A stretch of DNA of 26,026 bases from SIG598 sp045580875 (GTDB lineage: Bacteria; Bacillota; Clostridia; Oscillospirales; Acutalibacteraceae): contig JAZNOP010000105.1 of assembly GCA_045580875.1 (NCBI GenBank), positions 1 to 26,026 on the forward strand, in the 5' to 3' direction. Numbering within the stretch: the stretch's first letter is position 1; every line of letters starts with the position of its first letter. Of the stretch, positions 7,534-15,205 are shown piece by piece. The notes under the pieces are model-generated. The model was not told the DNA's origin. It saw only the letters and a program-made list of their open reading frames with translations, and ran no database searches. The position numbers and the translations under genes were made by a program.

Positions 7534-8254
7534 AGTATTTTCTTATGCTGCGGTAGTAATGGTCAGGCAGCAGGCGTTTTTTCTGCTTGCCTGTGTAGCT
7601 TCCGGTATTGAATCTCGTTCTCGAGCCGGGGTACATATTCATCTTCGGGGTGCGATTTCGGAAAATAACCGACAGTACAAGGCTGAATATGCTTATGATC
7701 GCTGTCCAGCCGATTATTCCCATGATTATGGTTGCCGCATCGTCCTGCTTGTTCTGCTCGATGAACTGCGAGAGCTGATCCTGTCCGAGATTGGAAAAAT
7801 CCAGCTCGACGTCGCTGTATGCATTGGTCTGGGTTGTTACGCCGCCTGCCGCTCCGTTTCCGCCGGCGGTCTGCGCACTGCCGACGATGAGGCTGTATTT
7901 TGCCGTCTTTCCGCCGACCGTTGCCGAAATGACAACCTCGCCGTCCTTGAGTCCGTAAACTCTGACGCAGGTATTATTGATTTTCTCGATTGAAGCCACC
8001 GAGGTATTCGAGCAGGAGAAGGTTGTAGCCTGCGAGCCGCTCATATCCTTGATGGTGATGTAAAGTGTTGTGGATTTGCCCACTTCAACGCGTGTACTGT
8101 TCGAGCTCTTGAATGTGACCGAGCCGAGACTTTCGCTGGGGCTTGTCGATATTACATAGCTGGTAGTTGTGGTTTCACCGGCGGTTGAGTTTCCGCCTGC
8201 AGTTGCTCCCGCTGTGAGTGGGAATGCAATCAACAGCATGAACACCATCAGCAC
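7532..8254 (-). CDS. Membrane-anchored BIG2-domain protein; 5' end possibly frameshifted
   Basis: A 240-residue exported protein. The hydrophobic start ending in PLTAGA looks like a signal peptide core; residues about 45-125 form a bacterial Ig-like (BIG2) domain (VEVGKSTTLYITIKD, then ATVGGKTAKYSLIVG); a Gly/Thr-rich linker leads to one membrane helix at about 174-198 and a basic cytosolic tail rich in Arg, Lys and Tyr. BIG2 domains serve in surface adhesion; the ligand is unknown. The GTG start given here has no ribosome binding site and gives a signal peptide with no positive N-region. A good site (AAAGGAG, 8298-8292) and ATG (8288) lie upstream but in the neighbouring frame; removing one A from the five-A run (8263-8267) would join them to this frame. 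Either the gene is frameshifted here or the base call is wrong. Confidence 0.75.
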   Translation of the reverse strand: MLMVFMLLIAFPLTAGATAGGNSTAGETTTTSYVISTSPSESLGSVTFKSSNSTRVEVGKSTTLYITIKDMSGSQATTFSCSNTSVASIEKINNTCVRVYGLKDGEVVISATVGGKTAKYSLIVGSAQTAGGNGAAGGVTTQTNAYSDVELDFSNLGQDQLSQFIEQNKQDDAATIIMGIIGWTAIISIFSLVLSVIFRNRTPKMNMYPGSRTRFNTGSYTGKQKKRLLPDHYYRSIRKY

Positions 8255-8343
8255 TGCCGCTATTTTTCTGCAGGTGCCCGTACAGCATACGCTCCTTTCT
8301 CAGGACAGCCGGCAAAGGTGCCGCGTCCGCATAGTTATTTTGT

Positions 8344-8372
8344 ATTATAACATGGACAAAATGCAATTTCAA
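8344..8372 (-). promoter_or_regulatory. Promoter of the BIG2 membrane-protein operon
   Basis: On the minus strand TTGAAA (8372-8367), a 17-base spacer and TATAAT (8349-8344) with an upstream TG. The transcript would start near 8337, about 49 bases before the ATG at 8288, which supports that ATG as the original start of the BIG2 gene. Confidence 0.7.
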
Positions 8373-8390
8373 TATCCAATCCAGCCATAT

Positions 8391-8477
8391 TTTGTTCATA
8401 AATAACCTGTCTGCAGAAGGCTTCACACAGGCACAGCACTGCTGTTATGTGCATATGCTGTCCGGATTATGAACAAA
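8391..8477. repeat. Widely spaced 11-base inverted repeat
   Basis: TTTGTTCATAA (8391-8401) is exactly complementary to TTATGAACAAA (8467-8477), 65 bases apart, in the divergent region between the BIG2 and CotH promoters. The rest of 8373-8521 shows no reading frame worth calling. The arms could be paired regulator sites or the base of a hairpin. Confidence 0.35.
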
Positions 8478-8521
8478 GATTGAATTTATATCTGCACAAC
8501 CGACACAAAGCGCCAATTTGC

Positions 8522-8550
8522 TTGACTTTTTATCTGCCTGTAAATATAAT
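8522..8550 (+). promoter_or_regulatory. Promoter of the CotH-VTC-DUF4956 operon
   Basis: TTGACT (8522-8527), 17 bases, then TATAAT (8545-8550). Transcription would begin near 8557, leaving a leader of about 77 bases before the GTG at 8634 that contains a short inverted repeat AATGAA/TTCATT just upstream of the ribosome binding site. Confidence 0.75.
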
Positions 8551-8633
8551 TAGTTTTAATTGTTCAGCAATTATTCAGCCTGTCACAGGGCTTTTCATCA
8601 ATGAATTCATGTTCATTCTATGGAGGATAATCA

Positions 8634-11546
8634 GTGAAGAATTTATTCAGTGCAGTGGTCTGTATGGTCATCTGCGCAATGCTGGCAGCATCTCTGCTGT
8701 CTGCCTGCACTGCCGATAACACCGGAATGGCATCGACCGGCTCAGTAATCATAAACGAGGTAATGGCATCAAACTCGGCCTTTGCGCCTGCTGCTGACGG
8801 GTGCTATTACGACTGGATCGAACTTTATAATCCCACCGGTGAGACGGTCGATCTGAACGATTATTACATAACCGACACCGACAATATCCCCCTGCGTTTT
8901 CAGCTCCGCGGTCTTTCCATCGACCCGGGCCGCTACGCACTTGTATATCTTTCCGGTCTCAACGGAATTGATGCAAACGGATTTCTCCATGCAAACTTCA
9001 AGCTTTCTTCGCGCGGCGAGATAATCAGTCTCAACGACCGCCACGGCAACATCATTTCCAGAGTCGAGATCGGCGAGAGTCCGTCAAATGTATCATTCGG
9101 CAGACTTGACGACGGCAATTCCTCAAGCTATGTATGGTTTGCCTCCCCCACTCCGCTCGAAAAGAACGGCGGTTCAAGCGCTTCTGACCCTGATGATCTT
9201 GAGTACACCGGCAACGGCGTCATCATCAGCGAATTCATGACCGACAACACCTATATTCTTTACGATGCCGACGGCGATTACGGCGACTGGGTGGAGCTTT
9301 ACAATCCCACCGATACTGATGCCGACATGAGCGGCTATTCCCTCACTGACAACAACGATGCGCCCTCGAAATGGGTGTTTCCGTACGGCACTGTCATTCC
9401 CTCCGGCGGCTATCTTGTCATATACTGCGACGGCAAGAACACAACCGATTCTGCCGGAATGTTCCACACCGGATTCTCCCTGAGTCCTGAGGACGACTCC
9501 ATAACCCTGTACAGCAATCAGGGCGCCGTATGCTCATCGCACACCATAACCGATATGCCCTCGAATATATCCTGCGGCTATCCTGCCGGCGCTGAGGACG
9601 GAGGTCTTAAGCTCTTTGCACGTCCCACACCCGGTCAGCCGAACGATACGGGCGCTTTCGAGCTCGGCGAGCGCCCCTCGCCCAATATCAACAACGGTGT
9701 TCTCTTCAGCGAGGTGCTGAGCGTATCTGGAAATCTCTCTGAATTCACACGCGACTATATTGAGATATTCAACTCCACCTCACAGGACGTCAGTCTTGCC
9801 GGCTATACCATTGCCCAGACGCCCGGCGAGGTGGTGTTCAGCTTTCCGGATATTACTCTGAAAGCCGGCGGCTATATTGTCATATACTGCGACGGCACCG
9901 ACTCGACCGACTCAGACGAGCTTCATTCGTCAATCAGGATAAACGCAGGCGGTGAGGATTTCTACCTTGCCGAGCCCGACGGAAGAATCTGCGACCACTT
10001 TGCCTCCGGAAAAGGCACCGACAGCGTCTCAAGCGGACGAATCGGAAGCGATGTCACCTCAAGATATTTCTTCACTGAACCCACTCCCGGCGCCTCAAAC
10101 GGTTCTTCCGGTGCGACAGGCTACGCCCCGATGCCGGTATTCAGCCTTGACGGCGGCTATGTCTCCTCCGGAACACAGGTTGAGCTGACCGTACCCGAAG
10201 GCTGCGAGGTCTATTACACCGTGGACGGCTCAATTCCCACAGCTTCCTCTGTCCGGTACACCCAGCCGATAACCGTCAACAGCACCACTGTAATCCGCGC
10301 GGCCGCTGTCAGTGACGGAAAACTGACCAGTCAGTGCGTGACCCAGACATATTTTGTCGAGAAGAAGCACTCCATTTCGGTCGTCAGCCTTTCATCGGCA
10401 CCAAAGAATCTTTTCGGAACAAAAACCGGCATACTCATCGAGGGTATGTACAACAACTACAAGAAGGACTGGGAGCGCGAGGTCCACATCGAGTACTACG
10501 ATGAGAGCGGAACCAAATGCGTTGAATTTGATGCCGGCGCAAAGATTTTCGGTCAGTATTCACGTTCACTTGACCAGAAGGGTCTGCGGCTTTCACTGCG
10601 CGAGATTTACGGCGCAAACGAAGTGACCTACCCCTTCTTTCCCGACAGCGTGACCGGCATAAGCACATTCAGAAGCCTGCTTCTGCGCCCCAGCGGACAG
10701 GATCAGACCCGCGCCAAGCTGCGCGACGAGATTGTGCCGGCTATCGTACGCGGACAGATGGACATTGACTATCAGGAATTCCGCGCCTGCGCACTGTACA
10801 TCAACGGTCAGTACTGGGGTCTCTATTATCTGCGCGAGCGCCTTGATGCTGACTACATCGAGAGCAAATACGGATATGAGGAAGGCTCATTTGACCTGAT
10901 AAAATCACAGATATTCGCTCCCGAGGGCACCCTTGATGCATGGGAAAATCTTGATTATTTCTGCCGCACTCACGATCTTACAATCAAGGAAAACTACGAT
11001 TATGTCTGCTCGCAGGTCGATCTTGATTCGCTCATCAACTTCTGGGTTGTCGAGACCTTCTTTGCAAACACCGACACTGGAAATATCCGCTGCTACAAGA
11101 CTGAGGAAGGCAAGTGGCGATGGATGATTTACGATTTCGACTGGGCTATGACTTCAAGCACCTGGCGCAATGACTATATCCAGCGCCATCTGCTCGATTC
11201 AAGCGGTCACGGCTCTGCCGACTTCAGCAACGCACTTATCCGCAAGCTTCTGAGAAACGAAGAATTCCGTGACAAGTTCATCTCGACCTACTGCTACCAT
11301 CTCAACAACACCTTCAACACAGAGCGCACGCTTAAGATACTCGATGAAATGGCGGCTGTCATTGCTGATGAGATTCCGCGTCAGGGCGAGCGCTGGGGCT
11401 TCCCCAACGAATCGTCGTGGGAGACCAGTCTCAGGGTTCTGCGCAAATTCTTCGAGCAGAAGCCCGACCTTGCCGTACAGCAGCTTCAGGCAAACTTCGA
11501 GCTGTCCGACAGAGAAATGCAGCGTTATCTCAAGGAGAACAAATAA
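8634..11546 (+). CDS. Exported CotH-kinase lipoprotein with three lamin-tail domains
   Basis: A 970-residue lipoprotein: signal sequence and lipobox LLSAC, lipidated Cys 25. Three lamin-tail (LTD) domains start near residues 37, 195 and 355 (each 'VIINE/VIISE/VLFSE ... DWIELYNPT'), a chitobiase/HEX C-terminal-like beta domain lies at about 505-580 (VYYTVDGSIPTASSVRY), and a CotH kinase domain fills about 590-940, with YWGLYYLRERLD near 728 and the metal-binding-like WRWMIYDFDWAM near 828. CotH proteins are atypical kinases; the Bacillus one phosphorylates spore-coat proteins. Here the domain is outside the membrane, attached to adhesive beta modules. Start GTG has GGAGG seven bases upstream. 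No dockerin is visible, unlike some Ruminococcus CotH proteins. It heads an operon with VTC and DUF4956 genes. The target of the kinase is unknown. Confidence 0.9.
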   Translation: MKNLFSAVVCMVICAMLAASLLSACTADNTGMASTGSVIINEVMASNSAFAPAADGCYYDWIELYNPTGETVDLNDYYITDTDNIPLRFQLRGLSIDPGRYALVYLSGLNGIDANGFLHANFKLSSRGEIISLNDRHGNIISRVEIGESPSNVSFGRLDDGNSSSYVWFASPTPLEKNGGSSASDPDDLEYTGNGVIISEFMTDNTYILYDADGDYGDWVELYNPTDTDADMSGYSLTDNNDAPSKWVFPYGTVIPSGGYLVIYCDGKNTTDSAGMFHTGFSLSPEDDSITLYSNQGAVCSSHTITDMPSNISCGYPAGAEDGGLKLFARPTPGQPNDTGAFELGERPSPNINNGVLFSEVLSVSGNLSEFTRDYIEIFNSTSQDVSLAGYTIAQTPGEVVFSFPDITLKAGGYIVIYCDGTDSTDSDELHSSIRINAGGEDFYLAEPDGRICDHFASGKGTDSVSSGRIGSDVTSRYFFTEPTPGASNGSSGATGYAPMPVFSLDGGYVSSGTQVELTVPEGCEVYYTVDGSIPTASSVRYTQPITVNSTTVIRAAAVSDGKLTSQCVTQTYFVEKKHSISVVSLSSAPKNLFGTKTGILIEGMYNNYKKDWEREVHIEYYDESGTKCVEFDAGAKIFGQYSRSLDQKGLRLSLREIYGANEVTYPFFPDSVTGISTFRSLLLRPSGQDQTRAKLRDEIVPAIVRGQMDIDYQEFRACALYINGQYWGLYYLRERLDADYIESKYGYEEGSFDLIKSQIFAPEGTLDAWENLDYFCRTHDLTIKENYDYVCSQVDLDSLINFWVVETFFANTDTGNIRCYKTEEGKWRWMIYDFDWAMTSSTWRNDYIQRHLLDSSGHGSADFSNALIRKLLRNEEFRDKFISTYCYHLNNTFNTERTLKILDEMAAVIADEIPRQGERWGFPNESSWETSLRVLRKFFEQKPDLAVQQLQANFELSDREMQRYLKENK

Positions 11547-11590
11547 GCCGCGTTTTCAGCAGCTTCGGGTCGAAAGACATAAATTCGGTA

Positions 11591-11619
11591 TTGATTACCC
11601 GGGATTTATGTAATATACT
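11591..11619 (+). promoter_or_regulatory. Possible internal promoter for vtc-DUF4956
   Basis: TTGATT (11591-11596), 17 bases, TATACT (11614-11619) in the 155-base gap between the CotH and VTC genes. No terminator is visible in the gap, so it would add to read-through from the CotH promoter. Confidence 0.45.
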
Positions 11620-11701
11620 TAAATGTGATACTTTATAAGCGTACCGATTCCTGTTTGAACCGTTTGCGCCGAATACTCTCAGCAAAGGCGGTGAGCTTTT
11701 A

Positions 11702-12430
11702 TTGAAATACCACGGACACCCTCTGAGGCATGAGCTGAAATACATGATAAGCTACAAGGAATATTATTCGCTTGCAGCTGCAATAGGTTCAGTTATGCCA
11801 TGTGACGAAAACAGTCAGGACGGCGGCTATTTTATCCGCAGTCTGTATTTTGATGATATCTACAACAGCTCCTACAACGAGAAGCAGGCAGGCGTTTTCC
11901 GCCGCCGCAAGTGGCGTATACGCACCTACAATCTCAGCGACAGTGTCATCAAGTTCGAGATAAAGGACAAGTTTGACAACAGCATCTCCAAGATGTCTGC
12001 CACAATAACTCCTGAGCAGTGCCGCCAGATGATGCACTGCAACTTCGACTTCATGCTCGGCAGCGAAAAGCAGGCGCTCAGTGCAGGATTTATAGATGCA
12101 CGGCTTAAGCAGCTGCACCCGCAGGTTATCGTTGACTACTACCGCGAGGCGTATGTCGGTGAGGCCGGCAATGTCCGCATCACCTTCGACAGTGACCTTC
12201 GCGCCGCTGTCGGCTCGCTGGATATATTTGACCGTAATGTGCTGACCGTTCCGGCAATGCAGGAAGGCACAATGATCCTTGAGGTCAAATATGACGATTT
12301 CCTCCCACAGACGGTCAGAAAGCTTCTTGCTCCCCTTGACCGCAGACAGCTGTCGCTCTCCAAATTCGCAATGTGCTGCGATACTCAGAATACATATTAC
12401 AGAAAGGAAATGCCCCATGTTATCATCTAA
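11702..12430 (+). CDS. VTC-domain polyphosphate polymerase
   Basis: A 242-residue soluble protein of the VTC family (CYTH-like tunnel fold), which in yeast Vtc4 makes polyphosphate from ATP. The conserved charged residues lining the tunnel are present: R9, H10, E11, K13 (RHELKY), R46 (IRSLYFDD), R68-R74 (RRRKWRIR), E86/K88 (FEIKDK), R159 with D163 region (VRITFDSD), E194/K196 (LEVKYD) and the closing S220/K221 (SLSKFA). No membrane helix is present; the neighbouring DUF4956 protein could supply one. The TTG start is chosen because GGTGAG lies seven bases upstream and because the next ATG would remove the RHELKY motif. The stop overlaps the DUF4956 start by 14 bases, indicating translational coupling. 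Confidence 0.92.
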   Translation: MKYHGHPLRHELKYMISYKEYYSLAAAIGSVMPCDENSQDGGYFIRSLYFDDIYNSSYNEKQAGVFRRRKWRIRTYNLSDSVIKFEIKDKFDNSISKMSATITPEQCRQMMHCNFDFMLGSEKQALSAGFIDARLKQLHPQVIVDYYREAYVGEAGNVRITFDSDLRAAVGSLDIFDRNVLTVPAMQEGTMILEVKYDDFLPQTVRKLLAPLDRRQLSLSKFAMCCDTQNTYYRKEMPHVII

Positions 12431-13112
12431 TTTCATTACAACCTCAAATTTCGACGACGTTATCAAAAACAGCTTTCTTGAGCAGTTTTCCTCCAATCAG
12501 CTCGATATAGGACGTGCGGCTATTTCCATGCTTGTATCGCTTGCACTCGGCATGCTGATCTACTTCATCTACAAGAAGACCTTCCGCGGTGTTGTCTACA
12601 GCTCCACCTTCGCAATGTCGCTGGTGCTCATGACTGTCATCACCACCGTTATCATCGTCACCATCAGCTCCAACGTTGTTCTTTCCCTCGGTATGGTCGG
12701 TGCTCTTTCCATCGTCCGTTTCCGCTCGGCAATCAAGGACCCCGTTGACATCATGTTCCTTTTCTGGGGCATCTCGATGGGTATCGTTGTCGGCGCACAG
12801 CAGTACATCTTTGCTGCTGCCTCCTCCGCCATTATCACCGCAATCTGCCTTATCATGTACAACATCAACGGCAAGGCAAACACCTTCCTGCTGATAGTCC
12901 GCTATCATCCGCAGTGCGCAAAGCAGATCGATTCCCTTATTGCCCAGACCGGCGCACGTCTCCGCAACAAGACCGCAAACAAGCGCTACATGGAAATCAC
13001 TGCTGAAATCGCTGAAAACAAGATTCCCAACAACCTCATCGAGCGTCTCAACGCTACCGAGGGCGTATCTGATGCAGTTCTCGTAAATTACAACGGCGAA
13101 TACTGCGACTGA
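12417..13112 (+). CDS. DUF4956 integral membrane protein
   Basis: A 231-residue membrane protein of DUF4956, function not established. Four to five hydrophobic segments run from about 32 to 150 (32-53, 60-84, 86-100, 112-126, 130-149); the loop GMVGALSIVRFRSAIKDP at 92-109 is the family signature. The soluble C-terminal 75 residues have an alternating beta/alpha pattern that could be an ACT- or ferredoxin-like fold, as in MgtC-type transporters (inference). The frame is open 46 codons upstream inside the VTC gene, but AAAGGA lies eight bases before the ATG at 12417. DUF4956 genes commonly sit beside VTC genes, so it may be the membrane partner, anchor or channel for polyphosphate synthesis. 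A terminator follows. Confidence 0.88.
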   Translation: MLSSNFITTSNFDDVIKNSFLEQFSSNQLDIGRAAISMLVSLALGMLIYFIYKKTFRGVVYSSTFAMSLVLMTVITTVIIVTISSNVVLSLGMVGALSIVRFRSAIKDPVDIMFLFWGISMGIVVGAQQYIFAAASSAIITAICLIMYNINGKANTFLLIVRYHPQCAKQIDSLIAQTGARLRNKTANKRYMEITAEIAENKIPNNLIERLNATEGVSDAVLVNYNGEYCD

Positions 13113-13129
13113 TTCTGAACACATAATCA

Positions 13130-13164
13130 AAATCCCCGGCCTGACAGTCGGGGATTTCTTTTTA
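13130..13164. terminator. Terminator after the DUF4956 gene
   Basis: Nine-base arms (13130-13138 and 13149-13157) with a ten-base loop, followed on the plus strand by TCTTTTTA. The A/T-rich bases on the other side mean it could also act on the convergent SpoVAEb transcript. Confidence 0.85.
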
Positions 13165-13236
13165 TGATGGCTTTTTCCGGCAGCAGGGGCGGAGATTTCT
13201 TTGTGTCGAAGCATTTCATTCTGCAGACAACACCAG

Positions 13237-13605
13237 TCATTTTTTGTCCTTCGGTTTTGCGAAAACCGAGCATAAAAAGCCAAATACCACCGCCGCTGTG
13301 ATACCTGCTGCAGCAGCGGTTATTCCTCCGCTGAAGATTCCAATAAAGCCTGATTCTCTGACGCCCTTGCGCACACCCTCAGCAAGCAGATGACCGAAGC
13401 CTGTCAGCGGCACCGAAGCACCGGCGCCTGCCCATTCGACAAGCGGTGCATACAGCCCGACAGCCGACAGCGCCACACCCACCGTCACGTAGGCGACCAG
13501 TATGCGCGCCGGAGTCCAATTTGTCTTATCTATAAGAATCTGACCGATAAGACACAATGCTCCGCCGACGGCAAAAGCTTTTACATAATCAAGAAAAACT
13601 GACAT
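13237..13605 (-). CDS. spoVAE: Stage V sporulation protein AE (SpoVAEb)
   Basis: A 122-residue membrane protein of the SpoVAEb family, part of the spore inner-membrane channel that moves dipicolinic acid and ions in sporulation and germination. Family features are clear: MSVFLDYVKAFAVGGALCLIGQ at the start, 'DKTNWTPARILVAYVTVGV', the block 'VEWAGAGASVPLTGFGHLLAEGV' and a final GITAAAAGITAAVVFGFL helix; four helices are predicted, and the length is usual (about 116-120). The ATG has AAGGAG six bases upstream. In most spore-formers the gene sits with spoVAC and spoVAD; here it is alone downstream of enolase, from which it is separated by a hairpin, so its partners must be elsewhere if the channel is functional. 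Confidence 0.92.
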   Translation of the reverse strand: MSVFLDYVKAFAVGGALCLIGQILIDKTNWTPARILVAYVTVGVALSAVGLYAPLVEWAGAGASVPLTGFGHLLAEGVRKGVRESGFIGIFSGGITAAAAGITAAVVFGFLCSVFAKPKDKK

Positions 13606-13623
13606 AACTTACTCCTTATGGAA

Positions 13624-13654
13624 AGCGCCGCAGCATAATTGCTCATACGGCGCT
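13624..13654 (-). terminator. Hairpin between enolase and SpoVAEb
   Basis: Seven-base arms AGCGCCG (13624-13630) and CGGCGCT (13648-13654) around a loop that can form an inner three-pair stem. On the minus strand it is followed by TTTCC and then directly by the SpoVAEb ribosome binding site, so it may be a weak terminator of enolase or a leader structure of spoVAE. The remaining gap to enolase (13655-13759) is GC-rich, with several GGCGCT copies and no convincing gene. Confidence 0.5.
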
Positions 13655-13759
13655 GAATTTATATCCTGTCACGGCGCTTTGCCGCCCTTGCGGCGCGGCG
13701 CTGACCTGCCTGCATCAGACGCACTGCTGCAGGCTCCATCATTCGCGCAAGGCGGCGCA

Positions 13760-15034
13760 CTACGACCCAATGCAATATCCGCACCTCAGCTCCTGCTCTA
13801 TTGCAAGCAGGCGGTTGTATTTTGCCACGCGGTCACTTCTTGCCGGTGCGCCTGTCTTTATCTGACCGGAATTGACCGCCACAGCGAGATCGGCAATGGT
13901 GGTATCCTCAGTCTCGCCGCTGCGGTGCGAGATAACCGTCGAATAGCCTGCTTCCTGCGCCATTCGTATGGTGTGAAGCGTTTCTGAAAGTGTGCCTATC
14001 TGATTTGGCTTTATCAGTATGGCATTGGCACTTCCTGTCTCTATTCCGCGGTGAAGCCTCTCGGTGTTTGTGACAAACAGGTCATCTCCGACTATCTGTA
14101 CTCCTCTGAGCCGCTTTGTTATTGCGGCAAATCCCTCGAAATCATCCTGACCGAGCGGGTCTTCAATTGAGATAATCGGATAATCAGACGAAAGGCGGGC
14201 AAAATATTCTGTCAGCTCTCCTGCTGTCATATTTTTCCCGCTTTTTGGAAGATGATAGCCGTTCTCCGACTGCCATTCTCCTGCCGCTGCATCGAGTGCA
14301 ATTGAAACCTGAGTCCCCGGCTCGTAGCCCGCCGCCGCTATGGCATCGCAGATAAGCTCCAGTGCTTTTTCATCACTGGAAAGATCGGGCGCAAATCCGC
14401 CCTCATCACCTACTGCAGTCGACATGCCTCTGCTGCGCAGGAGCTTTCCGAGCGCATGGTATATCTCGGTCGACATCTTCATTGCCTCTGCAAAATCATG
14501 CGCACCTGACGGAACAATCATAAATTCCTGAATATCCACATTATTCGAGGCATGAGCGCCACCGTTGAGGATATTCATCATAGGCACAGGCAGCTTGCAG
14601 CCGTTCTGTCCGCCAAGCCAGCGGTAAAGCGGCATCGCGTATGCCTTTGCCGCCGCGTGTGCCGCCGCCAGCGACACTGCCAGCACAGCATTCGCGCCCA
14701 GTTTTGTTTTTCTGCCTGTTGTATCCAGCGCCAGCATTGCGTTATCAACGCTCTGCTGGTTGACTGCATCCATGCCGCGCACTGCCGGCTCAAGGTCTGC
14801 CTCGATATTTTCAACTGCGCGCAGAACACCCTTTCCGTTGTACGAGCCTCCGCCGTCACGAAGCTCGTGAGCTTCAAATTTGCCGGTCGATGCGCCTGAC
14901 GGCACTGCCGCCTCGCCTGCCGCTCCGCAGGCAAGCACAACTCTTGCACAAACCGTCGGATTTCCTCTTGAATCAAATATCTGTCTGCCTGAAACACTCT
15001 TTATTCGCGTGTCCCGGGGTATGAATACTGACAA
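13760..15034 (-). CDS. eno: Enolase
   Basis: Phosphopyruvate hydratase, converting 2-phosphoglycerate to phosphoenolpyruvate in glycolysis. All landmarks are present: SGRQIFDSRGNPTV near the start, the catalytic loop SGASTGKFEAHELRD, VGDEGGFAP, the three Mg ligands in IALDAAAGEW, ISIEDPLGQDD and IVGDDLFVTN, the catalytic Lys in ILIKPNQIGT, and SHRSGETEDTTIADLAVA. The frame opens 16 codons earlier at an ATG without a ribosome binding site; the TTG at 15034 has AGGGAAGTGA five bases upstream and gives a normal 424-residue enzyme starting MSVFIPRDTRIKS, so it is chosen. The C-terminus is a little unusual (RCGYCIGS). It is divergent to the zinc-ribbon gene. Confidence 0.96.
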   Translation of the reverse strand: MSVFIPRDTRIKSVSGRQIFDSRGNPTVCARVVLACGAAGEAAVPSGASTGKFEAHELRDGGGSYNGKGVLRAVENIEADLEPAVRGMDAVNQQSVDNAMLALDTTGRKTKLGANAVLAVSLAAAHAAAKAYAMPLYRWLGGQNGCKLPVPMMNILNGGAHASNNVDIQEFMIVPSGAHDFAEAMKMSTEIYHALGKLLRSRGMSTAVGDEGGFAPDLSSDEKALELICDAIAAAGYEPGTQVSIALDAAAGEWQSENGYHLPKSGKNMTAGELTEYFARLSSDYPIISIEDPLGQDDFEGFAAITKRLRGVQIVGDDLFVTNTERLHRGIETGSANAILIKPNQIGTLSETLHTIRMAQEAGYSTVISHRSGETEDTTIADLAVAVNSGQIKTGAPARSDRVAKYNRLLAIEQELRCGYCIGS

Positions 15035-15141
15035 AAAATCACTTCCCTTTTGTATTTGTAGTGATATTTTGTCCCTGCTCATGCAGAATTATGCGAAAGC
15101 TGACATAATATACGGTCCGGTCTCAGATAACGACAGAAATA

Positions 15142-15171
15142 TTGACAACAATAATGTAATAAGGGTATAAT
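15142..15171 (+). promoter_or_regulatory. Consensus promoter of the zinc-ribbon operon
   Basis: Perfect TTGACA (15142-15147) and TATAAT (15166-15171) with an 18-base spacer. Transcription would begin near 15178, about 28 bases before the TTG start. Confidence 0.8.
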
Positions 15172-15205
15172 TATTTATACAGGAAAATGCAGGGAGGTGA
15201 GTATT

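Noticed and set aside
8634..11546. Cellulosomal (dockerin-bearing) CotH protein
   Set aside because: No dockerin repeat with the Ca-binding loop is seen; the protein is a lipoprotein instead.
12444..13283. Long minus-strand frame opposite DUF4956
   Set aside because: Shadow of the membrane-protein gene; composition is His/Asp/Val-rich as expected for antisense of hydrophobic codons.
13660..13800. Arg/Ala-rich open frame past the enolase stop on the minus strand
   Set aside because: No start with a ribosome binding site, enolase already has a normal length, and GC-rich repeats explain the composition.
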